A stretch of 64,000 nucleotides of DNA from Sinorhizobium terangae (lineage in GTDB: Bacteria; Pseudomonadota; Alphaproteobacteria; Rhizobiales; Rhizobiaceae): positions 62,001 to 126,000 of the forward strand of contig NZ_WITC01000036.1 of NCBI RefSeq assembly GCF_009601505.1, given 5' to 3'. Of this stretch, positions 55,349 to 62,787 are shown piece after piece (within the stretch, counting starts at the first letter, position 1; each line of letters opens with the position of its first letter). The notes under the pieces were generated by a model that was not told the DNA's origin, ran no database searches, and worked only from the letters and a program-made list of their open reading frames with translations. A program made the translations under genes and the position numbers.

Positions 55349-55777
55349 ATGCTGAAATTTGTGAATCCCGGTGACGGGGCCGTCAAGCCCGCCCATCTGC
55401 AGGCACATGAAGGCTGGACGCGCGATCTGGAGCGCGGGGATTATCTCGTCGAGCCGTGGCGCTGCCACCTTGCCAGCGGCACATTCCTTCTGGGACCGCG
55501 AACGCTCGCGCTTCTCGGCGCGTCGCGAAATCCGTGCGGCATCGTCGACCTGTTGCGCGTCCACGACGGAGACGACAGATCGATAATTCTGAACATACTG
55601 GAGCAGGCGACCGGGGCAGCCTCCTCCTTCTGCTTCGCCACGCTCGTGCGTGGTCCATCTGGCCAGTCGGCGCCGCTCTGTTGCGTCGGAAATTCGACGC
55701 TTGCCAGCGAAGTTGGAGACGGCGCGCTGGAGGGCGTATTTGCTTTTCCTCGGCGCGCGGATGCGTTGGGGGTGTGA
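55349..55777 (+). CDS. Small PAS-like protein of unknown function (paralogue B)
   Basis: This is a 142-residue soluble protein, the same length as paralogue A (45973-46401) and alignable along the last 110 residues almost without gaps. The shared frame is W...L..G.F.LG, CG, LLR/FVR, D..DR, EQA, FCF.T, L.C.G and G.L.GVF.FPR. The pattern suggests one PAS-like domain with two conserved cysteines (in PCGIV and SSFCFATL). GTGGAG precedes the ATG at 55349. The frame is open upstream to 55250. hisS is divergent; the His-rich gene follows 53 bases later on the same strand. No function is known. Confidence 0.75.
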   Translation: MLKFVNPGDGAVKPAHLQAHEGWTRDLERGDYLVEPWRCHLASGTFLLGPRTLALLGASRNPCGIVDLLRVHDGDDRSIILNILEQATGAASSFCFATLVRGPSGQSAPLCCVGNSTLASEVGDGALEGVFAFPRRADALGV

Positions 55778-55830
55778 CGGCGCCCGCCAACACCTCTTCC
55801 ACTTGCTGCAACTTAACCTATCTTACAGGC

Positions 55831-56214
55831 ATGCTGCGCCGCCTCGCCCTCGTTCTGCTGTTCCTGTCCGCGCCCTTGGTCGGCGCCCTGTCGGCCGCGA
55901 CACAGGCCCGGGATGTCGCTACCGCGGGCATGGGGCACCATCATCTGGCGGCCGTTGCCGCGGATCATCACGCTTCCGGCCATCACGCTTCGGGCCATGA
56001 CGTGCGTTGCGCGGCGGGGGAGCGCTGCAACCTTCCAACAAAGCTGCTGCATCCCGTGCTTTGCGCGGCGTGTCTGGCAATCAGCCCCGCACAGTCCAAA
56101 GTGACGCCGCCGGAAACCCCGTCCAGTCGCTTTTCCTTGCGCCACTACGCGGCGCCCGACGACGTAAACGCGAGACCGCCGGTCCCGCCGCCCAAGCCCT
56201 TCCTTTCAGCCTAG
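55831..56214 (+). CDS. Small histidine-rich exported protein (possible metal-related, DUF2946-like)
   Basis: This is a 127-residue protein with a Sec signal or single anchor at the N-terminus (LRRLALVLLFLSAPLVGALS, residues about 2-21). A His-rich segment follows (GMGHHHLAAVAADHHASG), then cysteines in DVRCAAGERCN and LCAACLAI, and a Pro-rich C-terminus. The layout resembles small exported copper-related proteins such as DUF2946. A DUF305 gene, whose family often goes with copper resistance, lies downstream on the same strand. Function is inferred only from composition and neighbours. The ATG at 55831 was chosen since the signal starts there. Confidence 0.62.
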   Translation: MLRRLALVLLFLSAPLVGALSAATQARDVATAGMGHHHLAAVAADHHASGHHASGHDVRCAAGERCNLPTKLLHPVLCAACLAISPAQSKVTPPETPSSRFSLRHYAAPDDVNARPPVPPPKPFLSA

Positions 56215-56222
56215 ATCACAAT

Positions 56223-56327
56223 GATTTTAGGTCGAATCGACCTAAAATCCATAAACGTGATCGATTCTAATGAGTTAGAGCGGAATGCGGGCGGAAAACC
56301 GTCCACACTTTTCCTCATCCCGCTCTA
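56223..56327. repeat. Second palindromic repeat family (two palindromes)
   Basis: gattttaggtcga-a-tcgacctaaaatc (56223-56249) is a perfect 13-bp dyad. A second palindrome (56276-56327) has outer arms tagagcggaatg and catcccgctcta. A truncated relative occurs at 61091-61119. The layout is like widespread rhizobial intergenic repeats, but it differs in sequence from the RIME units. It separates the His-rich gene from the DUF305 gene. Confidence 0.75.
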
Positions 56328-56468
56328 GAACGCCGCGGTTGTTCGACCCCCCCGAGGACGTCTGAAACATCTCTCCGCTTTTCGGCGCCTCCGCCGGGAA
56401 ACGGACAAACCCGCAAATCGCGGACGAGCATCCGCGAATAACGGATAAGATTTCGAAAGGAAAACATC

Positions 56469-56846
56469 ATGCCCCTGAAAACCATCACCGCCGCCTTGAT
56501 GTTGACGGCACTTGCCGCCGCTCCTTCGTTCGCACAGGAGAGCGGCCACGTGCATGGCTCAATGGAAGCCCCAAACACGACGGGCGACACGTCACCGTCC
56601 AGCAAGGCCTTCGCCATAGCAAACGCCAAGATGCACAAAGACATGGACATTGCCTTCACCGGCAAAACCGACCTCGACTTCGTGCGCGGCATGATTGCCC
56701 ACCACCAGGGAGCGATCGACATGGCAAAGATCGAATTGGAACACGGCAAGGATGAAGAAATCCGCAAGCTGGCGGAAAACATCATCAAAGCCCAGGAAGC
56801 CGAGATCAAGGTGATGAAGGAATGGCTCGCCAAGAACGGCGGCTAA
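56469..56846 (+). CDS. Exported DUF305 domain protein
   Basis: This 125-residue periplasmic protein has a signal peptide (MPLKTITAALMLTALAAAPS, cleaved near SFAQE). A His-containing linker (ESGHVHGSME) precedes the DUF305 helical domain with the signature DFVRGMIAHHQGAIDMAKIE. DUF305 is a four-helix ferritin-like fold often next to copper-resistance genes, where the HH pair and Met residues may bind metal. GAAAGGAAAA precedes the ATG. The upstream His-rich gene on the same strand strengthens a metal-handling role. Confidence 0.88.
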   Translation: MPLKTITAALMLTALAAAPSFAQESGHVHGSMEAPNTTGDTSPSSKAFAIANAKMHKDMDIAFTGKTDLDFVRGMIAHHQGAIDMAKIELEHGKDEEIRKLAENIIKAQEAEIKVMKEWLAKNGG

Positions 56847-56928
56847 ACGAAGAAAGGGGTTTCCCGCCGGCACACTCTGCTCTTGAACAAGGCAAGTACC
56901 TGACGGGAGAGGTTGCCGGCGCCTCGGT

Positions 56929-57573
56929 TTACGCGGACTGGCGCGCCGGCCTTTTGAATTGTTGCCGCATATCCTCGATGTTCGCGCGGCAAAAGCAGCC
57001 TTCGATATGGTCGTTGACGAGGCCTATCGCCTGCATGAAGGCATAGATCGTCGTCGGTCCGACAAAGGTCCAGCCGCGTTTCTTCAAATCCTTCGAAATG
57101 CGCGTCGACGTGGCGGTCGTCGGATTGGCGATCAAGGCCTCGTAGCTCACGATCTTCGGACGCTCGCTCTGGTCCGGCTCATGGGACCAGAAATAGGAGG
57201 CAAGCGATCCGAATTCCGCGCGCAGTTCCTTGGCGCGCCGCGCGTTGTTGATGGTCGAGACGATCTTGCCGCGGTGGCGCACGATGCCGGTGTCGGCGAG
57301 GCAACGCTCGATATCGTCCGCGCCGAATTCGGCAACCCGGTCGAAATCGAAGCCGGCGAATGCCGCGCGAAACGCTTCGCGCTTCCGCAGGATCGTCAAC
57401 CACGATAGCCCGGACTGAAAACCCTCCAGGCAGATCTTCTCGAACAGCCGGTGGTCGTCCGTAACAGGCCGGCCCCACTCCTCGTCGTGATAGCGCCGAT
57501 AGTCCTCGAGATTGCCGTGCCAGGCGCAACGATCAAGTCCATCATCTCCGGTAATCAAGCCTTTCGCGGCCAT
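56929..57573 (-). CDS. tag: DNA-3-methyladenine glycosylase I
   Basis: This 214-residue Tag removes 3-methyladenine from DNA. Zinc-site residues are recognisable: the Cys in RCAWHG, the His in RRYHDEEWG and the C-terminal His/Cys in NDHIEGCFCR. The substrate pocket contains FEKICLEGFQSGLSWLTIL. The helix-hairpin-helix-like core follows. It is convergent with the DUF305 gene and stands alone. The ATG at 57573 (MAAKGLITGDDGL) is 11-12 residues longer than the E. coli start, as is usual in rhizobia. Confidence 0.95.
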   Translation of the reverse strand: MAAKGLITGDDGLDRCAWHGNLEDYRRYHDEEWGRPVTDDHRLFEKICLEGFQSGLSWLTILRKREAFRAAFAGFDFDRVAEFGADDIERCLADTGIVRHRGKIVSTINNARRAKELRAEFGSLASYFWSHEPDQSERPKIVSYEALIANPTTATSTRISKDLKKRGWTFVGPTTIYAFMQAIGLVNDHIEGCFCRANIEDMRQQFKRPARQSA

Positions 57574-57823
57574 TGTCTCTTTCTCGCTTCAGTTGCTCTT
57601 TTGTTCTGTTTACCACTCTGAAACCACTTTCATAAAGTGGCCGATAACCCTACCCGGAGCTTTATCTACGCGCCGGCCTTTTAATGAATGGCCGTTTACC
57701 TTTCGGTGGCAACGCGGTGCCACGATCCGGCCATTGCCAGGCATCTCGGCAGGTGAAAGCGCCGCTTTCCCGGCCGCGAAGCCGTTGTTGAAGATTTTTG
57801 GCGTAATGTAGCGAGTCCGCCTC

Positions 57824-58585
57824 ATGATGGAGAAATCCCTTTTTCTTGCCGTATCCCTCCTCTGTGTCGTTGCCGGTGAGGCCGGAGCGCGCGACCGGTA
57901 TCACAACCGGCCGCCGGTCATCGTCAGCCCGGACCTGACGGCCCCTTGGTTGACGCAGCTTGGGGTGATGCAGCCCGGTGGCCAGGCGCGTCCGGTCGCT
58001 TACCGTCCGCAGATGCCGGCGGCCACCCGAAAACAGTTCGAACAACGCCAGGTAAGCCGCAAGTCCGGTCCGGCATTGGTACAGCCGGTTGCGGCAGTAC
58101 GTCCGCAAAAGTCGGTAAAGACGAAGTTCGATCCGCAGTTCCTGCCGCAAACCGTGGCCTATGGAGGTCCGGAAAAGCCCGGCACGATCGTGATCGACAC
58201 CAACAACCGCTTTCTCTATCTCGTCACCGGCAAGGGCGAAGCCCGTCGATATGGTGTCGGGGTCGGCAAGCCGGGCTTCGAGTGGGCCGGCGCCCACCGG
58301 ATTACGCGGAAGGCAGAATGGCCGAGCTGGACCCCGCCACAGGAAATGATCGCGCGGGAAGCCGCGAAGGGACACTATCTGCCGGCCCGCATGGAGGGCG
58401 GCCCCGCAAACCCGCTCGGCGCCCGGGCGATGTATCTCGGCTCGACGCTCTACCGCATCCACGGCACCAACGCGCCCTGGACGATCGGCTATGGCGTTTC
58501 GTCCGGCTGCATCCGCATGCGCAACGAGGATGTCGTCGATCTCTATGAACGCGTGAACGTCGGCACCAAGGTTATCGTGATATAA
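57824..58585 (+). CDS. L,D-transpeptidase (YkuD domain), first of a tandem pair
   Basis: This is a 253-residue exported enzyme. The signal peptide is MMEKSLFLAVSLLCVVAGEA, cleaved near GAR. A variable linker (about residues 25-110) precedes the YkuD catalytic domain (about 118-253). The active-site motif is IHGTNAPWTI, with the nucleophilic Cys in GVSSGCIRMRNED. Such enzymes form 3-3 peptidoglycan crosslinks or attach proteins to peptidoglycan. A close paralogue follows after 188 bases. The first two codons are both ATG; either could be used. Confidence 0.92.
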   Translation: MMEKSLFLAVSLLCVVAGEAGARDRYHNRPPVIVSPDLTAPWLTQLGVMQPGGQARPVAYRPQMPAATRKQFEQRQVSRKSGPALVQPVAAVRPQKSVKTKFDPQFLPQTVAYGGPEKPGTIVIDTNNRFLYLVTGKGEARRYGVGVGKPGFEWAGAHRITRKAEWPSWTPPQEMIAREAAKGHYLPARMEGGPANPLGARAMYLGSTLYRIHGTNAPWTIGYGVSSGCIRMRNEDVVDLYERVNVGTKVIVI

Positions 58586-58617
58586 AATCGCATATTATCT
58601 CAATAGCCCGCGCACAA

Positions 58618-58665
58618 GTTGCGTTTGCACTGGGGAACAGTGGTGCAAACGCAACAGCTGTTCCC
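58618..58665. promoter_or_regulatory. Perfect 13-bp dyad with overlapping alternative pairing between the transpeptidase genes
   Basis: gttgcgtttgcac (58618-58630) and gtgcaaacgcaac (58643-58655) are a perfect inverted repeat around a 12-base loop. Within the loop, gggaacag (58633-58640) is complementary to ctgttccc (58658-58665) just beyond the stem. It could be a protein operator or an RNA structure in the leader of the second transpeptidase gene. No T-run follows, so a simple terminator is unlikely. Confidence 0.6.
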
Positions 58666-58773
58666 GGAGATACAAGTTACGCCGATGCCGATGTTCTATC
58701 GGATATGGCGTGGGCGAAATCTTGCGGGTAATTTGAGAACCTGCACGCGATTAGGGTTGAGAGGGAATCGTTA

Positions 58774-59469
58774 ATGAGAATTCATGCCAGCAAGGTGGTG
58801 GCGTTCGCTGCCGCGGCGACGGTGCTGTTTGCCGTGACGAATGCATCGGCGTTCACGCCGGCGAACGCACCGGAGGCCGCCGCCAAGCGTTCCGACGTTC
58901 TGTTGGTCGCCCATCAAAAGCGTCCGCCACAAAAATATTGGCGCACCAAGGTCCGTTTCCGGACGAATGAGGCTCCCGGCACCATTATTGTCGATACCAA
59001 CAACAAATATCTCTATTACATCGACGGCCCGAACCGTGCGACGCGCTACGGCATTGGCGTCGGCCGCGAAGGCTTCGGCTGGTCCGGCGTCGTCAAGGTC
59101 GGCCGCAAGGCCGAGTGGCCAGCCTGGACGCCCCCGGCGGAAATGCGCGTGCGCGAACGGGCGAAGGGCCGCGTCCTGCCGATCACCCAGGAAGGCGGTA
59201 TCGACAATCCGCTCGGTGCCCGCGCGCTTTATCTCTACCAGGGTGGCCGCGACACCATCTTCCGCATCCATGGAACGAACCAGCCCTGGACGATCGGCCA
59301 GAACATGTCGTCGGGATGCATCCGGATGATGAACGAGGACGTCGAGCACCTTTACGATCGCGCCGACGTCGGCACGAAAGTGATCGTCATAGGCCCAGGC
59401 AACAAGCACGGCGATGTTACCTACGACGATCGCGGCGTGGACATTTTCCGTCAGATCTTTGGCGGCTGA
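58774..59469 (+). CDS. L,D-transpeptidase (YkuD domain), second of a tandem pair
   Basis: This is a 231-residue exported enzyme, paralogous to the preceding gene and with a shorter linker. The signal peptide is MRIHASKVVAFAAAATVLFA, cleaved near ASA. The YkuD domain (about residues 70-210) has APGTIIVDTNNKYLYYIDGP, IHGTNQPWTI and the catalytic Cys in NMSSGCIRMMNED. The linker and extension beyond the domain (GDVTYDDRGVDIFRQIFGG) set it apart. A 5' leader of 188 bases with a strong dyad precedes it. A terminator-like repeat follows. Confidence 0.92.
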   Translation: MRIHASKVVAFAAAATVLFAVTNASAFTPANAPEAAAKRSDVLLVAHQKRPPQKYWRTKVRFRTNEAPGTIIVDTNNKYLYYIDGPNRATRYGIGVGREGFGWSGVVKVGRKAEWPAWTPPAEMRVRERAKGRVLPITQEGGIDNPLGARALYLYQGGRDTIFRIHGTNQPWTIGQNMSSGCIRMMNEDVEHLYDRADVGTKVIVIGPGNKHGDVTYDDRGVDIFRQIFGG

Positions 59470-59503
59470 TCGGATCGGCGGGGCAGTTTGTCCCTCACCC
59501 CAG

Positions 59504-59535
59504 CCCCCTCCCCGCTTGCGGGAAGAGGGGGTTTT
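59504..59535 (+). terminator. Repeat-derived terminator after the transpeptidase genes
   Basis: The C/G-rich palindrome around cccgcttgcggg (59504-59531) is followed by TTTT. A second copy of the same motif lies at 59555-59579. Together they form one of the common 'ctccccgcttgcggggag' intergenic repeats, here between convergent genes. Confidence 0.65.
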
Positions 59536-59554
59536 AAGGGGGCGCCGCCAGTCG

Positions 59555-59579
59555 CCTTCGCCCCGCTTGCGGGGAGAAG
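59555..59579. repeat. Second copy of the ccccgcttgcgggg repeat
   Basis: cttcgccccgcttgcggggagaag is palindromic and repeats the core of 59504-59531. It lies 37 bases before the glcF stop. Confidence 0.65.
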
Positions 59580-59616
59580 GTGGCCGGCAGGCCGGATAAG
59601 GAGCACGCTTCGCCCA

Positions 59617-60912
59617 TTACAGCCCGGCCGGCCTAGGTCCGCCATAGGCCCAGTCCAGCAGCTCAACGGTGTGCACGATCGGAATCGCCGTCCCGGTCGC
59701 GATCTGCGTGATGCAACCGATGTTGCCGGTCGCAATCACGTCCGGTTTCGTCGCCTCGATGTTGCGGACTTTGCGCGCCTTGAGCTTCGCCGATATCTCC
59801 GGCTGCAGGATGTTGTAGGTGCCGGCCGAGCCGCAGCAGAGATGGCCTTCCGCCGGCTCGCGAACCGTGAATCCCGCTCGCTTCAACAGCTCCTTCGGCA
59901 CCGTCGTAATCCTCTGGCCATGCTGCATCGAGCAGGCGGAATGATAGGCAACGGCCATTTTCTGCGGCTCCCGCTGCGGCAGCTCGAGCCCGGCCAGATA
60001 TTCGGTGATGTCTTTTGCCAATGCGGACACTTTCGCGGCCTTTTCCGCATATCCCGGATCCAGCCGCAGCATATGGCCGTAATCCTTGATCGTCGTGCCG
60101 CAGCCCGAGGCGGTCACGACGATCGCATCGAGACCGTCTTCTTCGGCGACCTTCAGCCAGATATCGACGTTACGGCGCGCAGCCTCGAGCGCCCGCTCCT
60201 CGCGTCCCATGTGGTGCACCAGTGAACCGCAGCAGCCCTCGCCAGCGGCGACGACAACCTCGATCCCCTGCCCGGTCAGCAGCCGGATCGCCGCTTCGTT
60301 GATCTCCGGCTTCAAGACCGGCTGCGCGCAGCCGGTCAGGATCGCGACCCGGCCGCGACGCTCGCCCTTCGTCGCGTAAGTGGCGGGTCTTGTCCCTGCG
60401 GACGCCGGCGGCACCGCCTTCGGAGCAAGGTCGAGCATGATGCCAAAAGTCTTCAGCCAAGGGACCCGCTTCGCCAGCCCCGCCAGCGGGCGGGCAACGC
60501 CGGCCGCGCGGAGCGCGAAACGGAATCGTCCGGGATAAGGCAGCACCGCGGCGAGAGCGGCGCGCGCCAAGCGATCCTTGAACGGCCTTTTGTAGGTCTT
60601 CTCGATGTGGATGCGGGCATGGTCGACCAGATGCATATAGTCGACGCCGGACGGACAAGTCGTGAGACACGAAAGACAGGAAAGACAGCGGTCGATATGG
60701 GTAACGGTCTCGCGGTCTGCCGCCCGGCCGTTTTCAAGCATATCCTTGATCAGGTAGATCCGCCCGCGGGGACTGTCGAGTTCGTCGCCGAGGACGACAT
60801 AGGTCGGGCAGGTGGCCGTGCAGAAACCACAGTGCACGCATTTGCGCAGGATCTTCTCGGATTCGGCGACATGCGGATCAGCGAGCTGCGCGGGTGTGAA
60901 ATTGGTCTGCAA
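59617..60912 (-). CDS. glcF: Glycolate oxidase iron-sulfur subunit
   Basis: This is a 431-residue subunit carrying electrons from the flavin subunits GlcD and GlcE to the respiratory chain. Two 4Fe-4S motifs are near the N-terminus, CVHCGFCTATCPTY and CLSCLSCLTTCPSGV. Two CCG (DUF224) domains follow, CCGSLVHHMG and CCGSAGTYN. The start is probably the TTG at 60912, because GGAG lies 7 bases upstream; an ATG further upstream would lie inside the RIME repeat. A DUF4870 gene and a RIME copy separate it from glcD-glcE. Confidence 0.93.
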   Translation of the reverse strand: MQTNFTPAQLADPHVAESEKILRKCVHCGFCTATCPTYVVLGDELDSPRGRIYLIKDMLENGRAADRETVTHIDRCLSCLSCLTTCPSGVDYMHLVDHARIHIEKTYKRPFKDRLARAALAAVLPYPGRFRFALRAAGVARPLAGLAKRVPWLKTFGIMLDLAPKAVPPASAGTRPATYATKGERRGRVAILTGCAQPVLKPEINEAAIRLLTGQGIEVVVAAGEGCCGSLVHHMGREERALEAARRNVDIWLKVAEEDGLDAIVVTASGCGTTIKDYGHMLRLDPGYAEKAAKVSALAKDITEYLAGLELPQREPQKMAVAYHSACSMQHGQRITTVPKELLKRAGFTVREPAEGHLCCGSAGTYNILQPEISAKLKARKVRNIEATKPDVIATGNIGCITQIATGTAIPIVHTVELLDWAYGGPRPAGL

Positions 60913-60945
60913 CCGAATACTCCAACTGGCAGGCCCTGCGGGCCC

Positions 60946-61049
60946 ACTGCATGTTTCGTTAAATCCTAGCCGATTTAAGGACAAAACATGCAGCAATTCA
61001 AAGTGCTACAGCGTCCTTTGCGCGCCTGATAGGACGCGCGGCGCTGTAG
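60946..61049 (+). repeat. RIME-type repeat, copy 8
   Basis: A complete two-palindrome unit runs from ctgcatgtttcgttaaatcc to gcggcgctgtag. It lies between glcF and the DUF4870 gene, 33 bases upstream of the glcF start. Confidence 0.85.
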
Positions 61050-61090
61050 ACCGCGACGATTCGGATCGGCCGATCCGTAGCCGTCGAACC

Positions 61091-61119
61091 ATTCCTATAA
61101 TTTAGGGCGGAATGCGGGA
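61091..61119. repeat. Truncated copy of the second palindromic repeat family
   Basis: attcctataatttagggcgg and the following aatgcggg match the middle of the element at 56223-56327 (ttctaatgagttagagcgg, then aatgcggg). The left dyad and the right arm are missing. Confidence 0.55.
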
Positions 61120-61155
61120 AGATCTCAGCGCCTGCTGCATTTCGCCTCCCCAAAG

Positions 61156-61536
61156 CTAGACGAGCCAGCTCTCGGGATTGGTGATCGCCTCCTCCCGCGC
61201 CGCTTTCTGCAGGCCGATCACGCATCTGACGACGATCCACACCGCCGTGGCGACAAAGCCTAGAACGCCAATGACCAAAACCGTGAGCAGGGCCGAGACG
61301 ATGCAGAAAAGCAAGGCGATCCAGAAGGTACGGATGGCCCAGATATAATGGGTCCTCGCCCATGGCTCCGCCTTGTCGCGGTTGAGATAGGCGAGCACGA
61401 TCCCGATGAGCGCCGTGATGCCGATGACAAATGCGATCAGGTAAAGCACGTAGATGATCTGAATATTGACCTTGCCCGGTTCCAGCCAGCGATCGGTCTG
61501 GCCGGAAAGCGGTGCCTGTGGACCGGTATCGCTCAT
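61156..61536 (-). CDS. DUF4870-like small membrane protein
   Basis: This is a 126-residue protein with three to four hydrophobic helices (about residues 28-50, 65-85 and 85-110; IIYVLYLIAFVIGITALIGI and FWIALLFCIVSALLTVLVIG). A short hydrophilic N-terminus with Gly, Pro and Gln precedes them. This matches the DUF4870 type of inner-membrane proteins, whose function is unknown. GGGGGAATTC precedes the ATG at 61536. It starts 43 bases after the glcE stop on the same strand and so probably belongs to the glc transcript. No glycolate-related function is established. Confidence 0.82.
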   Translation of the reverse strand: MSDTGPQAPLSGQTDRWLEPGKVNIQIIYVLYLIAFVIGITALIGIVLAYLNRDKAEPWARTHYIWAIRTFWIALLFCIVSALLTVLVIGVLGFVATAVWIVVRCVIGLQKAAREEAITNPESWLV

Positions 61537-61578
61537 CGAATTCCCCCTTGGCATCTCTCGAACGGATCGCGGTGGCGC

Positions 61579-62787
61579 CTACGGCGCCGCGATGCGCCCC
61601 GGATTGAAAATCCGCGCTGGATCGAACCGAGCGCGGATGCGCTCCGTCAGCTGAGCGACGGCCGGTGCCTGCGGTTCGAAAGCCGGAATGCGGGCCCGCA
61701 CGTCGTCGCCAGCCCTCACGAGGCTTGCGTGGCCCCCACCGAGCGCGCCGACATAGCGACGCACGAGTTCCGCCTCGGCATCCGCCTCCATCCGCAGCCA
61801 GACGAGCCCGCCCTGCCAATCATAAAAGGCATCGACGCCCGTTTGAAGGCGCAGCGCAGCGACGAGCTGGTGCCCGGCGGACGGCGCGACCGACACCCGC
61901 CACAATGGCCGCCTCGTACCGTCGGCGTAGGGTTTCACGTCGCGAATTTCCCCCCACAAGAGACGCGTCGCGTCAGCGTCGAGCCGTGAGACCGGCCCGA
62001 AGCGCGAAAGGGCCGCGCTGAGTCTCTCGGCACGCATGTCGACGGAATCCGCCAAGCCTTCGAGCCTCAGCACGGTTGCCGCGCCGTCGGGAAGTGCGCC
62101 ATCCAGGAAGCGCCCGCGCACGCTCTCGGGCAGATGTGCCGCGCCGGAAGCCTCCACCGGCTGTGCCATCGTCTCGGCCATGGCCGCAGCAGCTTCGGCG
62201 TCGTTGAGGGCCGAAACCACCACCGTCGCGGCCGCCGGCGGAATGGGCAGCACCTTGAACGTGACTTCCGTCAGGATCCCGAGTGTGCCGTAGGAGCCCG
62301 CCATGAGCTTGACGAGGTCGAGCCCGGTGACGTTCTTCATGACCCGGCCGCCGGCCTTGATCAGGTCACCGGCGCCATTGACGAAGCGCACGCCGAGCAG
62401 GCTGTCGCGCGCCGCACCGGCGACGTAGCGCCGCGGACCGGAAACATTGGCGGCGAATACTCCGCCGATCGTCGGTTCGCCGGACGTGGCGAAGATCGGC
62501 CTATGATCCATCGGCTCGAATGAAAGCATCTGACCCTTGGCTCGCAGCGCGGCTTCGACCTCGGCAAGCGGCGTTCCGGCGAGCGCACTCATGGTCATTT
62601 CCGCCGGATTGTAGCTGACGATGCCGGAGAGGCGACGCGTCGAGAGCGTCCGATCGGTCCGCACCGGATTGCCGAGTCCCGCACGCGTGCCACCGCCGAT
62701 GATTGCCAAGGTGACGCGTTCTGCTGCTGCGGAGCGCACGACGGAGGCGATGCCCTCCGCGCTGGCCGGTTCGAAGTGGACGATCAT
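61579..62787 (-). CDS. glcE: Glycolate oxidase subunit GlcE (FAD-binding)
   Basis: This 402-residue FAD-binding subunit has the PCMH-type domain (about residues 10-180): AIIGGGTRAGLGNPV, MTMSALAGTPLAEVEAALRA and GRVMKNVTGLDLVKLMAGSY. It has a shortened C-terminal oxidase domain compared with GlcD. With GlcD and GlcF it oxidises glycolate to glyoxylate, which feeds into central metabolism and relieves 2-phosphoglycolate build-up. MIVHFEPASAEG at 62787 overlaps the glcD stop (62784), so the two subunits are coupled. Confidence 0.93.
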   Translation of the reverse strand: MIVHFEPASAEGIASVVRSAAAERVTLAIIGGGTRAGLGNPVRTDRTLSTRRLSGIVSYNPAEMTMSALAGTPLAEVEAALRAKGQMLSFEPMDHRPIFATSGEPTIGGVFAANVSGPRRYVAGAARDSLLGVRFVNGAGDLIKAGGRVMKNVTGLDLVKLMAGSYGTLGILTEVTFKVLPIPPAAATVVVSALNDAEAAAAMAETMAQPVEASGAAHLPESVRGRFLDGALPDGAATVLRLEGLADSVDMRAERLSAALSRFGPVSRLDADATRLLWGEIRDVKPYADGTRRPLWRVSVAPSAGHQLVAALRLQTGVDAFYDWQGGLVWLRMEADAEAELVRRYVGALGGGHASLVRAGDDVRARIPAFEPQAPAVAQLTERIRARFDPARIFNPGRIAAP

